Source: Vaginella massiliensis | GTDB lineage: Bacteria > Bacteroidota > Bacteroidia > Flavobacteriales > Weeksellaceae | NCBI RefSeq assembly: GCF_900089075.1 | Contig: NZ_LT593747.1 | Location: forward strand, 62,001-126,000 | Length of the DNA stretch: 64,000 nucleotides | Direction of reading: 5' to 3' | In this document: piece by piece, positions 37,861-47,204 of the stretch | Layout: each line of letters starts with the position of its first letter | Position numbering within the stretch: the first letter of the stretch is position 1 | Notes under the pieces: generated by a model | The model's database searches: none | Told to the model about the DNA's origin: nothing | Seen by the model: only the letters and a program-made list of their open reading frames with translations | Translations under genes and position numbers: made by a program

Positions 37861-38326
37861 GGTGATATGGTTTGCCTTGTAAGATAGTGAATGCTCTATA
37901 AATTTGTTCGGTAAGAAACAATCTTACCATTTGGTGCGTGAATGTCATTTGCGACAGCGAGAGTTTTCGGTTGCAACGTTGGTACAACTTTTCGTCGAAA
38001 CCATAAGGTCCTCCGATAACGAAAACCACATTTTTCAATCCTTGATTCATATACGATTGCAGGTCTTGTGCAAAAAGTTTAGAACTCGCTTGTTTGCCAC
38101 GCTCATCTAGAAGAATTACAAAATCTGTGGGCGCAATTTTTTGTAAAATCAGTTCTGCTTCTTTCGCTTTTTGTTGATTTTCTAATAGGTTTTTGCGGTT
38201 TTTTGGATCAGGAATTTCGTGACGTTGATAATTGATGTAATTCGGAAAACGCCCTTCGTACTTCCTCAACAAGGTCTCGATAGGTTCTTCGTCTGTTTTT
38301 CCAATGCAAATCGTCGTGATATTCAT
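37853..38326 (-). CDS. rlmH: 23S rRNA pseudouridine-1915 N3-methyltransferase
   Basis: 157 aa, the standard size. SPOUT motifs FVIGGPYGFDEKLYQRCNRKLSLSQMTFTHQMVRLFL and the terminal EQIYRAFTILQGKPYHHE are diagnostic. It methylates the 23S helix-69 pseudouridine as a dimer. First gene of a four-gene overlapping operon. Confidence 0.97.
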   Translation of the reverse strand: MNITTICIGKTDEEPIETLLRKYEGRFPNYINYQRHEIPDPKNRKNLLENQQKAKEAELILQKIAPTDFVILLDERGKQASSKLFAQDLQSYMNQGLKNVVFVIGGPYGFDEKLYQRCNRKLSLSQMTFTHQMVRLFLTEQIYRAFTILQGKPYHHE

Positions 38327-38355
38327 AGAAATAATCTATACTTTAGCAAAAAAAA

Positions 38356-39339
38356 TTGTGCTTGGTAAATTTAAAAGAAATATTACGAATATCCACATTT
38401 ATCGATTGGACGAAGCGTATTCGTTTGGCAAAATTTTCGAATATCAGCGTGTATGATCTGCTCAAAGTATTTTGGATTCGCGTGATGAAGGGAAATTTTC
38501 CAGTACGTTCGAGTGCTATTTCGTGGACTTTATTTTTTAGTATTTTTCCCTTTATTCTCTTCCTTTTCACTCTCATGCCAAAAATTCCGCATTACGAGGA
38601 GTTGAAATTTCTACTGTTCGAGCAGTTTTTACCCCAAGTATTACCGCGATCTGTAAGTCAAGAAGTGATCAATTTCATCGGCGAGATTACTTCGAATCAA
38701 GAAAAACGCCGCGTAAATTGGTGGTTCATGATTATGACGATTTTTCTTTCGTCCAATGGCGTTCAAGGCATCATCAATGGTTTCAATGTGAGTTATCAAG
38801 ATGTTTTCATCAAACGTAACAATAACACCCAACGTCTGATTTCTCTGGCGCTTACCATTTTGTTTTCGATATTTATCATTTTACAATTAACTCTATTGTA
38901 TTACACGGGAGTGATTTGGAAGTATTTGGCACAAACCGATTTCTTTTTCGATTTGTCTAAAAGTTCGAGGCTGATCAATGTGCTCAGTGCCATTATCTTT
39001 TATTTCGCATCGATGTGTATGCTTTATCATTATGGCCCGAATTCCAAAAAATCGAGCTCAACTGTTGTTCCGGGTGCGGTGCTTGCGACGATTCTATTTT
39101 TAGCCACCTTGTTTCTGTTCAATATTTACCTCAAATATTTCAATAATGTTGATTTGCTTTACGGTTCTTTGGGATTGGTGATGTTGGTGATGTTTTTTAT
39201 CTATGTAAACGTCTTGATCATGTTGGTTGGATATGAATTGAATATGTCGCTAACTTATGCCAAAGATTACGATAAAATGAGCCAAATGCAACGGAAAAAT
39301 TTTATAGAAATTGAAAGTTTTCTCGATGCTAAGGATTGA
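38356..39339 (+). CDS. YihY/BrkB-family inner membrane protein
   Basis: 327 aa with six helices; the family core is RSSAISWTLFFSIFPFILFLFTLMPKIP, then MIMTIFLSSNGVQGIINGFN and YGSLGLVMLVMFFIYVNVLIMLVGYELN. The N-terminus has no ATG before residue 44; starts TTG 38356 or TTG 38362 are needed to keep the conserved NISVYDLLKVFWIRVMKG region. Function in transport or envelope biology is uncertain. Its 3' end overlaps the ion-channel gene by 11 bases (convergent). Confidence 0.85.
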   Translation: MCLVNLKEILRISTFIDWTKRIRLAKFSNISVYDLLKVFWIRVMKGNFPVRSSAISWTLFFSIFPFILFLFTLMPKIPHYEELKFLLFEQFLPQVLPRSVSQEVINFIGEITSNQEKRRVNWWFMIMTIFLSSNGVQGIINGFNVSYQDVFIKRNNNTQRLISLALTILFSIFIILQLTLLYYTGVIWKYLAQTDFFFDLSKSSRLINVLSAIIFYFASMCMLYHYGPNSKKSSSTVVPGAVLATILFLATLFLFNIYLKYFNNVDLLYGSLGLVMLVMFFIYVNVLIMLVGYELNMSLTYAKDYDKMSQMQRKNFIEIESFLDAKD

Positions 39340-40195
39340 GTAAATGTCCGCAAGTTTTACAATATCGTGCATTATCCAAATGATAATTGTCGTTGCAATA
39401 TTGGCATACATCGGTGTTGGTAGGGATGTTGTCTTGTTTCGAAGCGTTTACCATTTCGCTAGAGATTATTCCGGCAGGCACCGCAATTATCCCATACCCC
39501 AATATCATAATGATCGAAGCTAAAAATCGTCCGAAACCCGTGACAGGAGCTATATCTCCAAATCCAACCGTCGTCATAGTCACAATAGCCCAATAAATGC
39601 TGATAGGTATACTGGTGAAGCCCGATTCTGGATGATCTTTTTCTACCATATACATGATGGCACCAATGACCACAACTACCAAGCAGATAAATGATAAAAA
39701 CACAATGATGCGATCTTTACTTTGTTTCAGTCCAAGAATCAAAATGTTGCGATTTTTGGTGAGCCCCGAAAGATTGAAGATTCTAATAATGCGAAACAAT
39801 CGTAAAATTCTAATGCTGGATAAGTATTTACTATTCGGAAAGAAAATGCCGAAATAGAATGGTAAAATAGAAAGCAAATCAACAATTCCATAAAAGCTAA
39901 AAACATATCGCCAAGGTTTTTGTAAACAGTAAATCCGCAAAAAATACTCTACAGTAAACAGCATGACAACAATCCATTCGGCAATTACCAAAAAATCATG
40001 ATAGCGAGAGTTGAAAGAAGGCACAGACTCTAGCACAATAAGCGCTACACTGAATAAGATGACCAACAACAACGAGATGTCGAACAGTTTTCCGTACGGG
40101 GTGTTGGCTTCGAAGATGATATCGAAAATCTTCATTTTTAGTTTTCGTTTTTCATCTTTGTCTAATTTTTTCCATGGGAAAACCTTCGGATTCAT
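39329..40195 (-). CDS. Voltage-gated K+ channel-like protein with zinc ribbon
   Basis: 288 aa. Six-helix ion transporter with S4 voltage-sensor arginines (IRILRLFRIIRIF), pore YWAIVTMTTVGFGDIAPVTG (TVGFGD selectivity filter) and S6 IMILGYGIIAVPAGI. The C-terminus carries CQYCNDNYHLDNARYCKTCGH, a CxxC...CxxC zinc ribbon. K+ selectivity follows from the filter; the role of the ribbon is not known. Confidence 0.92.
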   Translation of the reverse strand: MNPKVFPWKKLDKDEKRKLKMKIFDIIFEANTPYGKLFDISLLLVILFSVALIVLESVPSFNSRYHDFLVIAEWIVVMLFTVEYFLRIYCLQKPWRYVFSFYGIVDLLSILPFYFGIFFPNSKYLSSIRILRLFRIIRIFNLSGLTKNRNILILGLKQSKDRIIVFLSFICLVVVVIGAIMYMVEKDHPESGFTSIPISIYWAIVTMTTVGFGDIAPVTGFGRFLASIIMILGYGIIAVPAGIISSEMVNASKQDNIPTNTDVCQYCNDNYHLDNARYCKTCGHLLNP

Positions 40196-40240
40196 AAATT
40201 TCTTTTCTTAAGTTATCGCTAAATTAGAAAAAAAAACAAC

Positions 40241-41131
40241 ATGAAGATTTTAGTTTCTGGTGGCACTGGATTTATTGGAAAATCATTGGTAGAAAAGCTA
40301 CGCGCATTAGATCATCAAGTGAATGTCTTGCAACGAGATCAAGAAAGCGAACAATTTTTTTGGAACGCAAACAAAGGCTTTATCGACCCAACTGTTTTTC
40401 GAGGTGTAGAAGCCATAGTGCACCTTGCTGGAGCACCGATTACAAAACCTTGGACCAGCAATTACAAAAAGTTAATTTATGATAGCCGCATCAAAACTGC
40501 CGATTTGCTTTTTGCGTATGCTCAACAATATGCGCCAGAGCTCAAGACCTTTGTTTCGGCATCTGGTATTTCTATTTATGGTAATCAAATCACCAATCGA
40601 AGATTGCAAGAAGAAGACAAGGCAGGAACAGATTTTCTGAGTGAAATAACCGTAAATTGGGAAAAGGCAGCAGACCAATTTTCATCGCTCAAGGCGCGTG
40701 TGGTAAAAATTAGAACGCCACTGGTACTAAGTAATCGAGGAGGATCTTTCCCAAAAATGAGTTTTCCATTTCGTCTTGGCTTGGGAACTAATCTTGGGAA
40801 TGGAAACAATTTTATTCCTTGGGTGCATTTAGAAGACCTTACCGCAATCTATGTCGCCGCGTTGTTCAACGATCGTTACCATGGTGCTATCAATGCCGTT
40901 GCCGATGAGCAAGTTACCCAAGCAGAAATTAATAAATTACTCGCAGAAACTTTGGACAAACCTTTTTTCTTGCCAAATATTCCGAAATGGATGGTCGAAA
41001 AATTCTTGGGCGAACGCAGTAGTTTGGTGTTGAATAGTGTTTTGGCAAACAATATGAAATTGAAAAAATTGGGGTATGAATTCGAGTATTCTAAACTGCA
41101 AGATGCTTTGAATCAGATTGTTGAAAAGTAA
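40241..41131 (+). CDS. TIGR01777-family NAD(P)-binding epimerase-like protein
   Basis: 296 aa. MKILVSGGTGFIGKSLVEKLR is the Rossmann start; VEAIVHLAGAPI, FVSASGISIYGN (short-chain Tyr) and a C-terminal DUF1731 domain (FFLPNIPKWMVEKFLGERSSLVLNS) define the YfcH/SulA-like family. Function uncertain. Terminator immediately after the stop. Confidence 0.9.
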   Translation: MKILVSGGTGFIGKSLVEKLRALDHQVNVLQRDQESEQFFWNANKGFIDPTVFRGVEAIVHLAGAPITKPWTSNYKKLIYDSRIKTADLLFAYAQQYAPELKTFVSASGISIYGNQITNRRLQEEDKAGTDFLSEITVNWEKAADQFSSLKARVVKIRTPLVLSNRGGSFPKMSFPFRLGLGTNLGNGNNFIPWVHLEDLTAIYVAALFNDRYHGAINAVADEQVTQAEINKLLAETLDKPFFLPNIPKWMVEKFLGERSSLVLNSVLANNMKLKKLGYEFEYSKLQDALNQIVEK

Positions 41132-41161
41132 AAAAGGATTAAAATGAATTAATCCTTTTTC
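41131..41161. terminator. Bidirectional terminator
   Basis: Stem AAAAAGGATTAA 41132-41143 with 41149-41160; A-run and T-run on opposite sides. It ends the TIGR01777 gene and could end a minus-strand transcript from the small ORF at 41184. Confidence 0.75.
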
Positions 41162-41183
41162 AGTTTTTCCTCTATTGTGTTAA

Positions 41184-41249
41184 TTAAGAAGCCATACTAA
41201 ATGCTTTAGCAATGATTTCTGAACGTAAAAGTATACATTTTTTTTGCAT
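41184..41249 (-). CDS. Possible 21-aa micro-ORF
   Basis: ATG 41249 reads MQKKCILLRSEIIAKAFSMAS and stops at 41184, just upstream (minus strand) of the 41131-41161 terminator. It may mark a short independent minus-strand transcript. There is no convincing promoter; it could be chance. Confidence 0.25.
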   Translation of the reverse strand: MQKKCILLRSEIIAKAFSMAS

Positions 41250-41492
41250 TTCCTAATATAAAATACAAAAAAATGTTAATTAACAGTAAATAAACTTGTT
41301 TTTAATAAAAATAGCCAGCCTTTTTTTCTATTTTAAAAAAAAATATTTGGAATATTTTATAGCATATTAACGTTGAGTTTACTAACCTTTTTGCAAATAA
41401 ACTTATTTTTAGTCAACCAAGATTTTTCGTACACCACAAATCTTCAGAAGTGTGATGATAAACTTTTTAATTCTGAAAAAATTAATCAAAAA
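41250..41492. other. AT-rich gap
   Basis: AT-rich sequence between the TIGR01777 region and the DUF3857-type pseudogene; no feature I can support apart from the micro-ORF beside it. Confidence 0.4.
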
Positions 41493-43069
41493 ATGAAAAC
41501 AATTCTATTGTTTTTTGTCTTTTTCTTTTCTACACTTCAAGCCCAAAATTATAATTTTCGCTGGGGAATTATTTCCGATCAAGAATTTACGTTGACTGAA
41601 GTAAATTTCGATCTCATGCTTCTGCCGTAATCTTGTACGAAAAAGGCTTGATGAGCATCAGCAATCAGCATTATTCGCTTCTTGTAAAAAGACAAATAAA
41701 AATCTTGAATGCAATCGGACTGTATCAAGCCAATGTGAAATTGAATATTACCATCATCATCGTGCAAAATCCATTTCGCAACTGAAAGCTAGATTATATT
41801 CTCATATGGAAAAAAACATCCAGACAAAACTTGGGCTGTACAAGATATTCCGAGCATCGATAAGATAAAGTGTTTGTACAATCAGACAGATCAGTTAGAA
41901 AGTTTGCGTTTACATGCAAAAGGATATATCGGATATAAAAACGATTTTTATGGTAAAGAAACCGAATACAAAACCTTGTTCGACACTTGGCCAAATCTGA
42001 TAAGAGAATACAAAAAAAGCTTAGAAACTTATAAATCCTCAGTCGTAGCAAAAAGTATTATGCAGAAAATTGCAAACGGAAACGATGAAAAAGAAACCTT
42101 GCAGTATGTATTGTTGTATTTTAGAGATAATTTTTCTTGGGATAAATTCTTGAGTATTTCACCCGAAAAAACCTTCGAACAGTTGATGATCGACAAATCT
42201 GGAAATCAAGCAGACCTCAATTTATCGCTTCATGAAGCTCTTGCTGCTAAAGACATTCAGGCTAGCTTGGTGTTGTTTAGTCCAAGACAGTACGCTTGGG
42301 TTTTGTTTAATTATCCCTATAGAAAACAATTCAAATCGATGAACAATTTTGTGATGCTAAAAAATGGCGAAAACACATTGATAGAAGACAGCAGAATTAG
42401 TTATACGATGTTTTATTTTGCGCCAATAGAAAAATACAACCAACGTTTTTTAGTGGTAAACAACGAAAGCGATTCTCCTTTTCTGACTACAAAACAGACT
42501 CTTTCTGAGCTCAATGTGCGATAAGATTATAAAAAAAGGTAGAAAAAAATCTTTGTACCCAAAATTTTACATTCTGTGGCCATATGAAAAATGATTGGAT
42601 TGCAGCGCATTCTACCAATTTCAATGCCGATACACATTTTCTGACCGAGCTACAATAGCGAGAAGCCAGTGGCAATACTCGATTAATCTATAAATCGACC
42701 AGCAATTTTTCTACGCCAAATAAAATTTATAATCCTCTTCGAAAATTATTAGAAAATTATGTTTTTCATGGTGACAAACGTTATCAGGATATAGAATTTC
42801 AGTTTCCTTATTTTGTAAATTACGAAATGTATATTGACTTAGAACCCAACGAAAAAGTAAATTTACAACAGGTAAAAAAAGAAATTTCGTCTCCGGTTGG
42901 ATTAAAGTACTTTCAGAATGGAATCATAAACAACGACAAACTTATCCTTACCTACCAATTGCTGATTCCCGAGGGATTGATAGAAGCAAAAAAAACTAAA
43001 GAAATAAAATCGTTTTTCGATGAACTGTTGCAAATAAAAAACCAAATCGTAGAAATAGAGCGTCAATAA
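41493..43069 (+). pseudogene. DUF3857/transglutaminase-like exported protein, heavily degraded
   Basis: ATG 41493 gives a signal peptide (MKTILLFFVFFFSTLQAQ) and NYNFRWGIISDQEFTLTE, the usual beginning of DUF3857 proteins. A shift near 41615 moves the match to ASAVILYEKGLMSISNQHYSLLVK; another before 41830 leads to DKTWAVQDIPSIDK and the transglutaminase-like section (ALAAKDIQASLVLFSPRQY) up to the stop at 42524. A further segment with an internal TAG near 42657 (FLTELQ*REASGN) ends at 43069. At least three frame breaks and missing pieces (family members are near 600 aa or more) show long-standing decay. Confidence 0.7.
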
Positions 43070-43070
43070 A

Positions 43071-44051
43071 TCAGACCACCATCAAATTGCAACCTCTCAC
43101 ATCGGCATGGTCGAATCTACCCATAATCTCGAAAGTTTGAGGCGATAGTTTTCGACCCAAATCATCGGTTGCGATAAAGCTACAAGAATGAAAATTTGCC
43201 AAATCTATTACGTTGACACCGCCTGTTTTTCCTTGTTCTACAAATGTGAGCGGATCTTCGGTTTCGCGTATGAGGATGTGCATCCAGTTTGGCGATTCGA
43301 AAACGCCTTTTTCTCTCAAATAGGCTTGCGAGAGCAATTCTGTCATCCCGTATTCAGAATGAATGTGCTTCGTGCCAAAACCTTTTTTTAGAATAGTATG
43401 CAATTCGGTTCGGGTGATTTCTTTTTTTCTACCTTTCATTCCGCCCGTTTCCATGACAATGGTTTGCGACAGTTGCATTGGATAATGCGCTACAAAATCC
43501 AACAATGCAAAAGAAACGCCGATGAGAATGGCTTTTTTACCCGCTTTTTCGCACGCCAACAAATCGGTGTGCAGTTGTTGATGATTGTACAAATAAAATC
43601 CACCAAAAGAAGTGTCCGATTCTTCTAACCAATAGGCGACCATATCGATGAGCGACGAACCTTCTCGCTCCAAATACGAGGGTAATAAAGCAAAAATACA
43701 ATAGTCAGACAAATCGCCATAGAAATGCCTGAAACACGCCGAAAGGCTATGATGATACAGCGCCAAATCGGCAACCAAATGTTGACTGGTGTTTTGCCCT
43801 GTGGTCCCCGAACTGCTGAAAATTTTTTCGGGTTTGCATTGATTTTCGATAATAGGATATTGTTTGAAAAATCGGATAGGTAAAAAAGGAATTTCCTCTA
43901 AGCGCTTAACCTTTTTCGAGTCTACTTTCATCAATTCTACAAAATCTCTGTACACCGAAACGTGTTCAGCCTGATGCCTGAAAACAGCTAATGCCACTTC
44001 CTGAAATTCAGAAAAATTTTTTATATCGAAAACAGAATAAGGATCTACCAT
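43071..44051 (-). CDS. LuxE/PaaK-like acyltransferase
   Basis: 326 aa from ATG 44051 (MVDPYSVFDIKNF); five extra residues upstream would overlap the promoter. Motifs: IFSSSGTTGQNTSQH (adenylate-forming P-loop type), FALLPSYLEREGSSL and HIHSEYGMTELLSQAY. LuxE-like proteins activate acyl groups as acyl-AMP; in flavobacteria the acceptor is unknown. It lies 18 bp from the Na/Pi cotransporter stop upstream, but with its own -7 element. Confidence 0.88.
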   Translation of the reverse strand: MVDPYSVFDIKNFSEFQEVALAVFRHQAEHVSVYRDFVELMKVDSKKVKRLEEIPFLPIRFFKQYPIIENQCKPEKIFSSSGTTGQNTSQHLVADLALYHHSLSACFRHFYGDLSDYCIFALLPSYLEREGSSLIDMVAYWLEESDTSFGGFYLYNHQQLHTDLLACEKAGKKAILIGVSFALLDFVAHYPMQLSQTIVMETGGMKGRKKEITRTELHTILKKGFGTKHIHSEYGMTELLSQAYLREKGVFESPNWMHILIRETEDPLTFVEQGKTGGVNVIDLANFHSCSFIATDDLGRKLSPQTFEIMGRFDHADVRGCNLMVV

Positions 44052-44055
44052 TCTG

Positions 44056-44063
44056 CAAAGGTA
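44056..44063 (-). promoter_or_regulatory. -7 element of the LuxE-like gene
   Basis: Minus strand TACCTTTG, 4 bp before ATG 44051; sets the start and suggests a leaderless or near-leaderless mRNA. Confidence 0.6.
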
Positions 44064-44069
44064 CAAAAC

Positions 44070-45710
44070 TTAGTTTTTGCTCAGCGTCATGTTTGCTTTG
44101 TAAATATGGTCGCCTATGAGTTCGTAGTTTTGTATCAGTTCTTTGTAGTATAAAGCGCTCAGCGTTGCCAGTTTATCTTTTTCTATGGTTTTGATCAGGT
44201 CGGCCTCTGCCAATTTGTATTGTTGATTTATTCTATGCTCGATTTCGCGAGGTTTTTCCAAATCTATTTCGTCTTTAGACGAACTCAGGTTTTGGTACAA
44301 AAAAGAAATTGCCAAATTGAGTTCTTGTTGCATCAAAGACATATGCGCACGAAGATTTGGCGTGATGAAACTGTTGCTATTTCTTCGCTTGTTGTGGATT
44401 GCCGTCATCTTTATCGCAATATCACTGATGCTTTCTAGGTGATGACAAATAACCAAAAGCTGGTTGATTCTAATCGCTTTGCTTTCATTGATTTCGAGAT
44501 TGTAAATCTTCATCAGAAAAGAGGTGATTTCTTCTTCGACCTGGTCGCTTTCGTTCTCCAAATGCAATACCCGTTGTTTTAGAATTTTAAATTTTCCCTC
44601 ATCGCTTTCGGTAATCATCCTACCCAATATTTGGATGGTGCGTCTGCTTATCGCCGCTAATCTTAGAATGTTTTTCGTAGCTTCGTTGAGGTACAAATTG
44701 GCATTATGACCAAATGCCGCCAGCAAGAAATTCATCTTATCCAATCGTTTGCTTTCTTGCGTTTTGATTTGTTTCTTTTCGAAATATTCACTTATCGGAT
44801 TTAGAAAAAGCAAAGCGATAATTGCCGTTACCACATTGATTATCGTATCGAAAGTGATGAGTAAGATATGTGAATTGGCAATATATTGTTGTAAAAAGGA
44901 AATGATAAAAGGGACTAAAAAAAAGAAAAGCAATGCACTAAATACATTGAAACAAGTGTGAAAATTAGCCACAATTCTTGTCGATTTGTTCCCCACAAAT
45001 GATGCCAACTGCGCGGTGAAAGTGGTGCCGATATTTGCCCCCAAAATCATCATAGCAGCCAATTCAAGAGGCAAGCCTTTGGTTACCAACAAGACCGAAA
45101 TGGCGATCGAAGCAGATGAAAAATGCACCACCAAGGTGAGGAGTAAACCAATCACAATAAACAATAAATAGCGGGCATACAGCCAAGAAGATTGACTATT
45201 TAATAAGTCTTGTATAAAATGAAAATCGGCAATGTCTGGCAGGAAAGTTTTTAGAAAATACAAGGCAAAGAAAATCATCGTAAAACCAATCATGGTTTCA
45301 CCTATCAGCCTTCTATTTCGCTGGTAAGATACATAAAGCGGAACCGCCACAATAAGCAATGGCAAAGCAATATACAACAACTGAAATTGCAGCCCAACGA
45401 GAATCAACCACAAGGTAAGTGTTGTGCCTACATTGGCGCCGATTATCAAACCGAAAGCTTTCCTTAGGTTGATGAAACCAGCATTCACAAAACTTAGCAC
45501 AAAAATACTTGCCGCAGAAGAAGACTGTATAGAGGTAGTGAACACAGTTCCCGTGAGAAAAGTGGTGAAATTGTTGCGCGTGAGATTATTGATCGTATGT
45601 TGAAAACCTTCACCAGAAATCGCTTGCAGGTTATCGCTCACCATTTTCATCGCGTAGATAAAAAGAGCAATAGCACCCAAAGCTTGAAGTATGATGAGGA
45701 GTATATGCAT
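44070..45710 (-). CDS. Na/Pi cotransporter family protein (NptA-like) with PhoU-like tail
   Basis: 546 aa. Two Na/Pi repeats, with TTSIQSSSAASIFVLSFVNAG and LILGANIGTTFTAQLA (QSSSA and GANIGTT motifs) across eight or so helices to about residue 310. The C-terminal 230 residues (LRLAAISRRTIQIL..., HLESISDIAIKMTA, LIGDHIYKANMTLS) are PhoU-like helical bundles. It imports phosphate, or regulates phosphate or cyclic-di-AMP-linked uptake as in YjbB-type proteins. Confidence 0.92.
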   Translation of the reverse strand: MHILLIILQALGAIALFIYAMKMVSDNLQAISGEGFQHTINNLTRNNFTTFLTGTVFTTSIQSSSAASIFVLSFVNAGFINLRKAFGLIIGANVGTTLTLWLILVGLQFQLLYIALPLLIVAVPLYVSYQRNRRLIGETMIGFTMIFFALYFLKTFLPDIADFHFIQDLLNSQSSWLYARYLLFIVIGLLLTLVVHFSSASIAISVLLVTKGLPLELAAMMILGANIGTTFTAQLASFVGNKSTRIVANFHTCFNVFSALLFFFLVPFIISFLQQYIANSHILLITFDTIINVVTAIIALLFLNPISEYFEKKQIKTQESKRLDKMNFLLAAFGHNANLYLNEATKNILRLAAISRRTIQILGRMITESDEGKFKILKQRVLHLENESDQVEEEITSFLMKIYNLEINESKAIRINQLLVICHHLESISDIAIKMTAIHNKRRNSNSFITPNLRAHMSLMQQELNLAISFLYQNLSSSKDEIDLEKPREIEHRINQQYKLAEADLIKTIEKDKLATLSALYYKELIQNYELIGDHIYKANMTLSKN

Positions 45711-45727
45711 ATTGATATTAAGTCGAA

Positions 45728-45735
45728 CAAAAATA
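45728..45735 (-). promoter_or_regulatory. -7 element of the Na/Pi gene
   Basis: Minus strand TATTTTTG, 17 bp before ATG 45710. Confidence 0.45.
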
Positions 45736-45945
45736 AGTTGAACAATGTAAATTCTATGTTAACCTTTGTTTCAGTTAAAAGCCAATTTTTTTTTGTTTGA
45801 TAAATGTTTGATTATCAAATTTTAGAATCAAAAACCAGAAAATAGTCCAAAAAAAGTCATTCAACAATTTGCGAGATTCAAATTTACGTTCTAATATTGC
45901 ACCACGAAAAACGGGAAGTTTTTTTGAAAACCATACTTTGAATAC

Positions 45946-46019
45946 GCCGATGTAGCTCAGCTGGCTAGAGCAGCTGATTTGTAATCAGCAGGTCGTGGGT
46001 TCGAGTCCCTCTATCGGCT
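45946..46019 (+). tRNA. tRNA-Thr (TGT)
   Basis: 74-nt cloverleaf: 7-bp acceptor GCCGATG/TATCGGC with a terminal G-U, D-arm, anticodon loop TTTGTAA (TGT), T-arm GTGGG TTCGAGT CCCTC. CCA is not encoded. A near-copy is at 46139. Confidence 0.97.
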
Positions 46020-46048
46020 CAATTTTTTCAAGGTACAATCGTTTTTCT

Positions 46049-46131
46049 GGGGAGATACTCAAGCGGCCAACGAGGACGGACTGTAAATCCGTTGGTTTTC
46101 ACCTTCGCAGGTTCGAATCCTGCTCTCCCCA
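46049..46131 (+). tRNA. tRNA-Tyr (GTA)
   Basis: 83-nt type II tRNA with long variable arm. Acceptor GGGGAGA/TCTCCCC, anticodon loop CTGTAAA (GTA), T-arm GCAGG TTCGAAT CCTGC. CCA not encoded. Confidence 0.97.
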
Positions 46132-46138
46132 CTTTTTT

Positions 46139-46212
46139 GCCGATGTAGCTCAGCTGGCTAGAGCAGCTGATTTGTAATCAGCAGGTCGTGGGTTCGAGTC
46201 CCTCCATCGGCT
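46139..46212 (+). tRNA. tRNA-Thr (TGT), second copy
   Basis: Identical to the 45946 copy except for the base at acceptor position 66, where C replaces T and restores a G-C pair. Part of a Thr-Tyr-Thr cluster. Confidence 0.97.
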
Positions 46213-46224
46213 CCATTTTTTTCC

Positions 46225-46259
46225 AAAGTCTTTCGTTTTATTATGGAAGACTTTTTTTA
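46225..46259. terminator. Terminator, tRNA cluster/mtnN
   Basis: Stem 46225-46234 with 46245-46254 (one wobble), T-run after. It lies between the convergent tRNA cluster and mtnN. Confidence 0.7.
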
Positions 46260-47021
46260 TTATAATTTTCTTGCTCGAATTATTTCTTCTACGATGCCCT
46301 TGCTGTATGCTCTGCCGATATGCTGTATGAAGCGCATAAAATTCACGCTCGAGTGCTCGTCGGCATCATCCGAAATGCTTCGGATTACCACGCATGGTAC
46401 ACCAAATTCGTAACAAACCTGCGCGACAGCAGCGCCTTCCATCTCAACACAAAGTATAGCTGATAGGCGTTGATTCAATTGTGCTTTTTTCTGATTGGTC
46501 GAAAAAAATAAATCACCAGAACCAATCAATCCGACATGAACTGTGGGCAGATGAAGCTTGAATTCTTCGATTTCTTGATCACTGAAAATTTTTTGATTTA
46601 AAACTTTTTGGGCAGCTTTTTCACTACAATTCAATAATTTTTGGTCTGCTTCGAAAAAAGTTTTACCCAACAAAGGAATTTCGTGTCTTGGCATGAGAGG
46701 TTCGGCATTCATGTCGTGCTGTACTAGCTGATTTGCAATCACTATATCTCCAATTTTTACCTTAGAATCGATACCGCCCGCGACCCCTGTAAAAATCACT
46801 TCGCTTACGGCAAAGTGTAAAATGAGCGTAGAAACAGTGGCTGCCGCCGCAACTTTTCCTATTCTAGAAAACACCACGACGACTTCTTGTTGATGGATGG
46901 TTCCGCAATAAAAGGTACGTTTGCCAAGTCTTACTTCGGTTTTATTTTCGATTAGTGGTAAAATATAATCGATTTCTTCGGGCAAAGCGCCCATGATTCC
47001 GATGCGTTTTTGATTTCTCAT
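46260..47021 (-). CDS. mtnN: 5'-methylthioadenosine/S-adenosylhomocysteine nucleosidase
   Basis: 253 aa. Motifs KRIGIMGALPEEIDYI, VIFTGVAGGIDSKVKIGDIVIA, CVEMEGAAVAQVCYEFGVP and VIRSISDDADEHSSVNF (catalytic Glu in the first and Asp in the last). It releases adenine from MTA and SAH in methionine salvage. Its ATG overlaps the stop of a 31-codon ORF (ATGA), so it is translationally coupled to it. Confidence 0.95.
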   Translation of the reverse strand: MRNQKRIGIMGALPEEIDYILPLIENKTEVRLGKRTFYCGTIHQQEVVVVFSRIGKVAAAATVSTLILHFAVSEVIFTGVAGGIDSKVKIGDIVIANQLVQHDMNAEPLMPRHEIPLLGKTFFEADQKLLNCSEKAAQKVLNQKIFSDQEIEEFKLHLPTVHVGLIGSGDLFFSTNQKKAQLNQRLSAILCVEMEGAAVAQVCYEFGVPCVVIRSISDDADEHSSVNFMRFIQHIGRAYSKGIVEEIIRARKL

Positions 47022-47113
47022 TTCTTGTATTTAGAGTACATGCAATAGACTTCGTATGCCAAGATGAATGGCAACGAGATTACGATTAGTAAATCATTTA
47101 GAATTCGTCTCAT
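47018..47113 (-). CDS. 31-aa small membrane protein coupled to mtnN
   Basis: ATG 47113: MRRILNDLLIVISLPFILAY then EVYCMYSKYKK, stop TGA 47018-47020. One hydrophobic helix (about 7-19) with positive ends: a typical single-pass small protein. A consensus -7 element lies 4 bp before the ATG, and its stop shares bases with the mtnN start. It may be a functional micro-protein or a translational leader for mtnN. Confidence 0.65.
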   Translation of the reverse strand: MRRILNDLLIVISLPFILAYEVYCMYSKYKK

Positions 47114-47117
47114 TCGG

Positions 47118-47125
47118 CAAAGATA
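47118..47125 (-). promoter_or_regulatory. -7 element of the micro-ORF/mtnN operon
   Basis: Minus strand TATCTTTG, exact consensus. No good -33 at the usual distance. Confidence 0.65.
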
Positions 47126-47204
47126 GGTGAACAGAATTTGATTATTGAAATAATTTTGTTTTTTAGAAAAAATGCGATCTCGCAGATTTACGATCTATGA
47201 AAAG

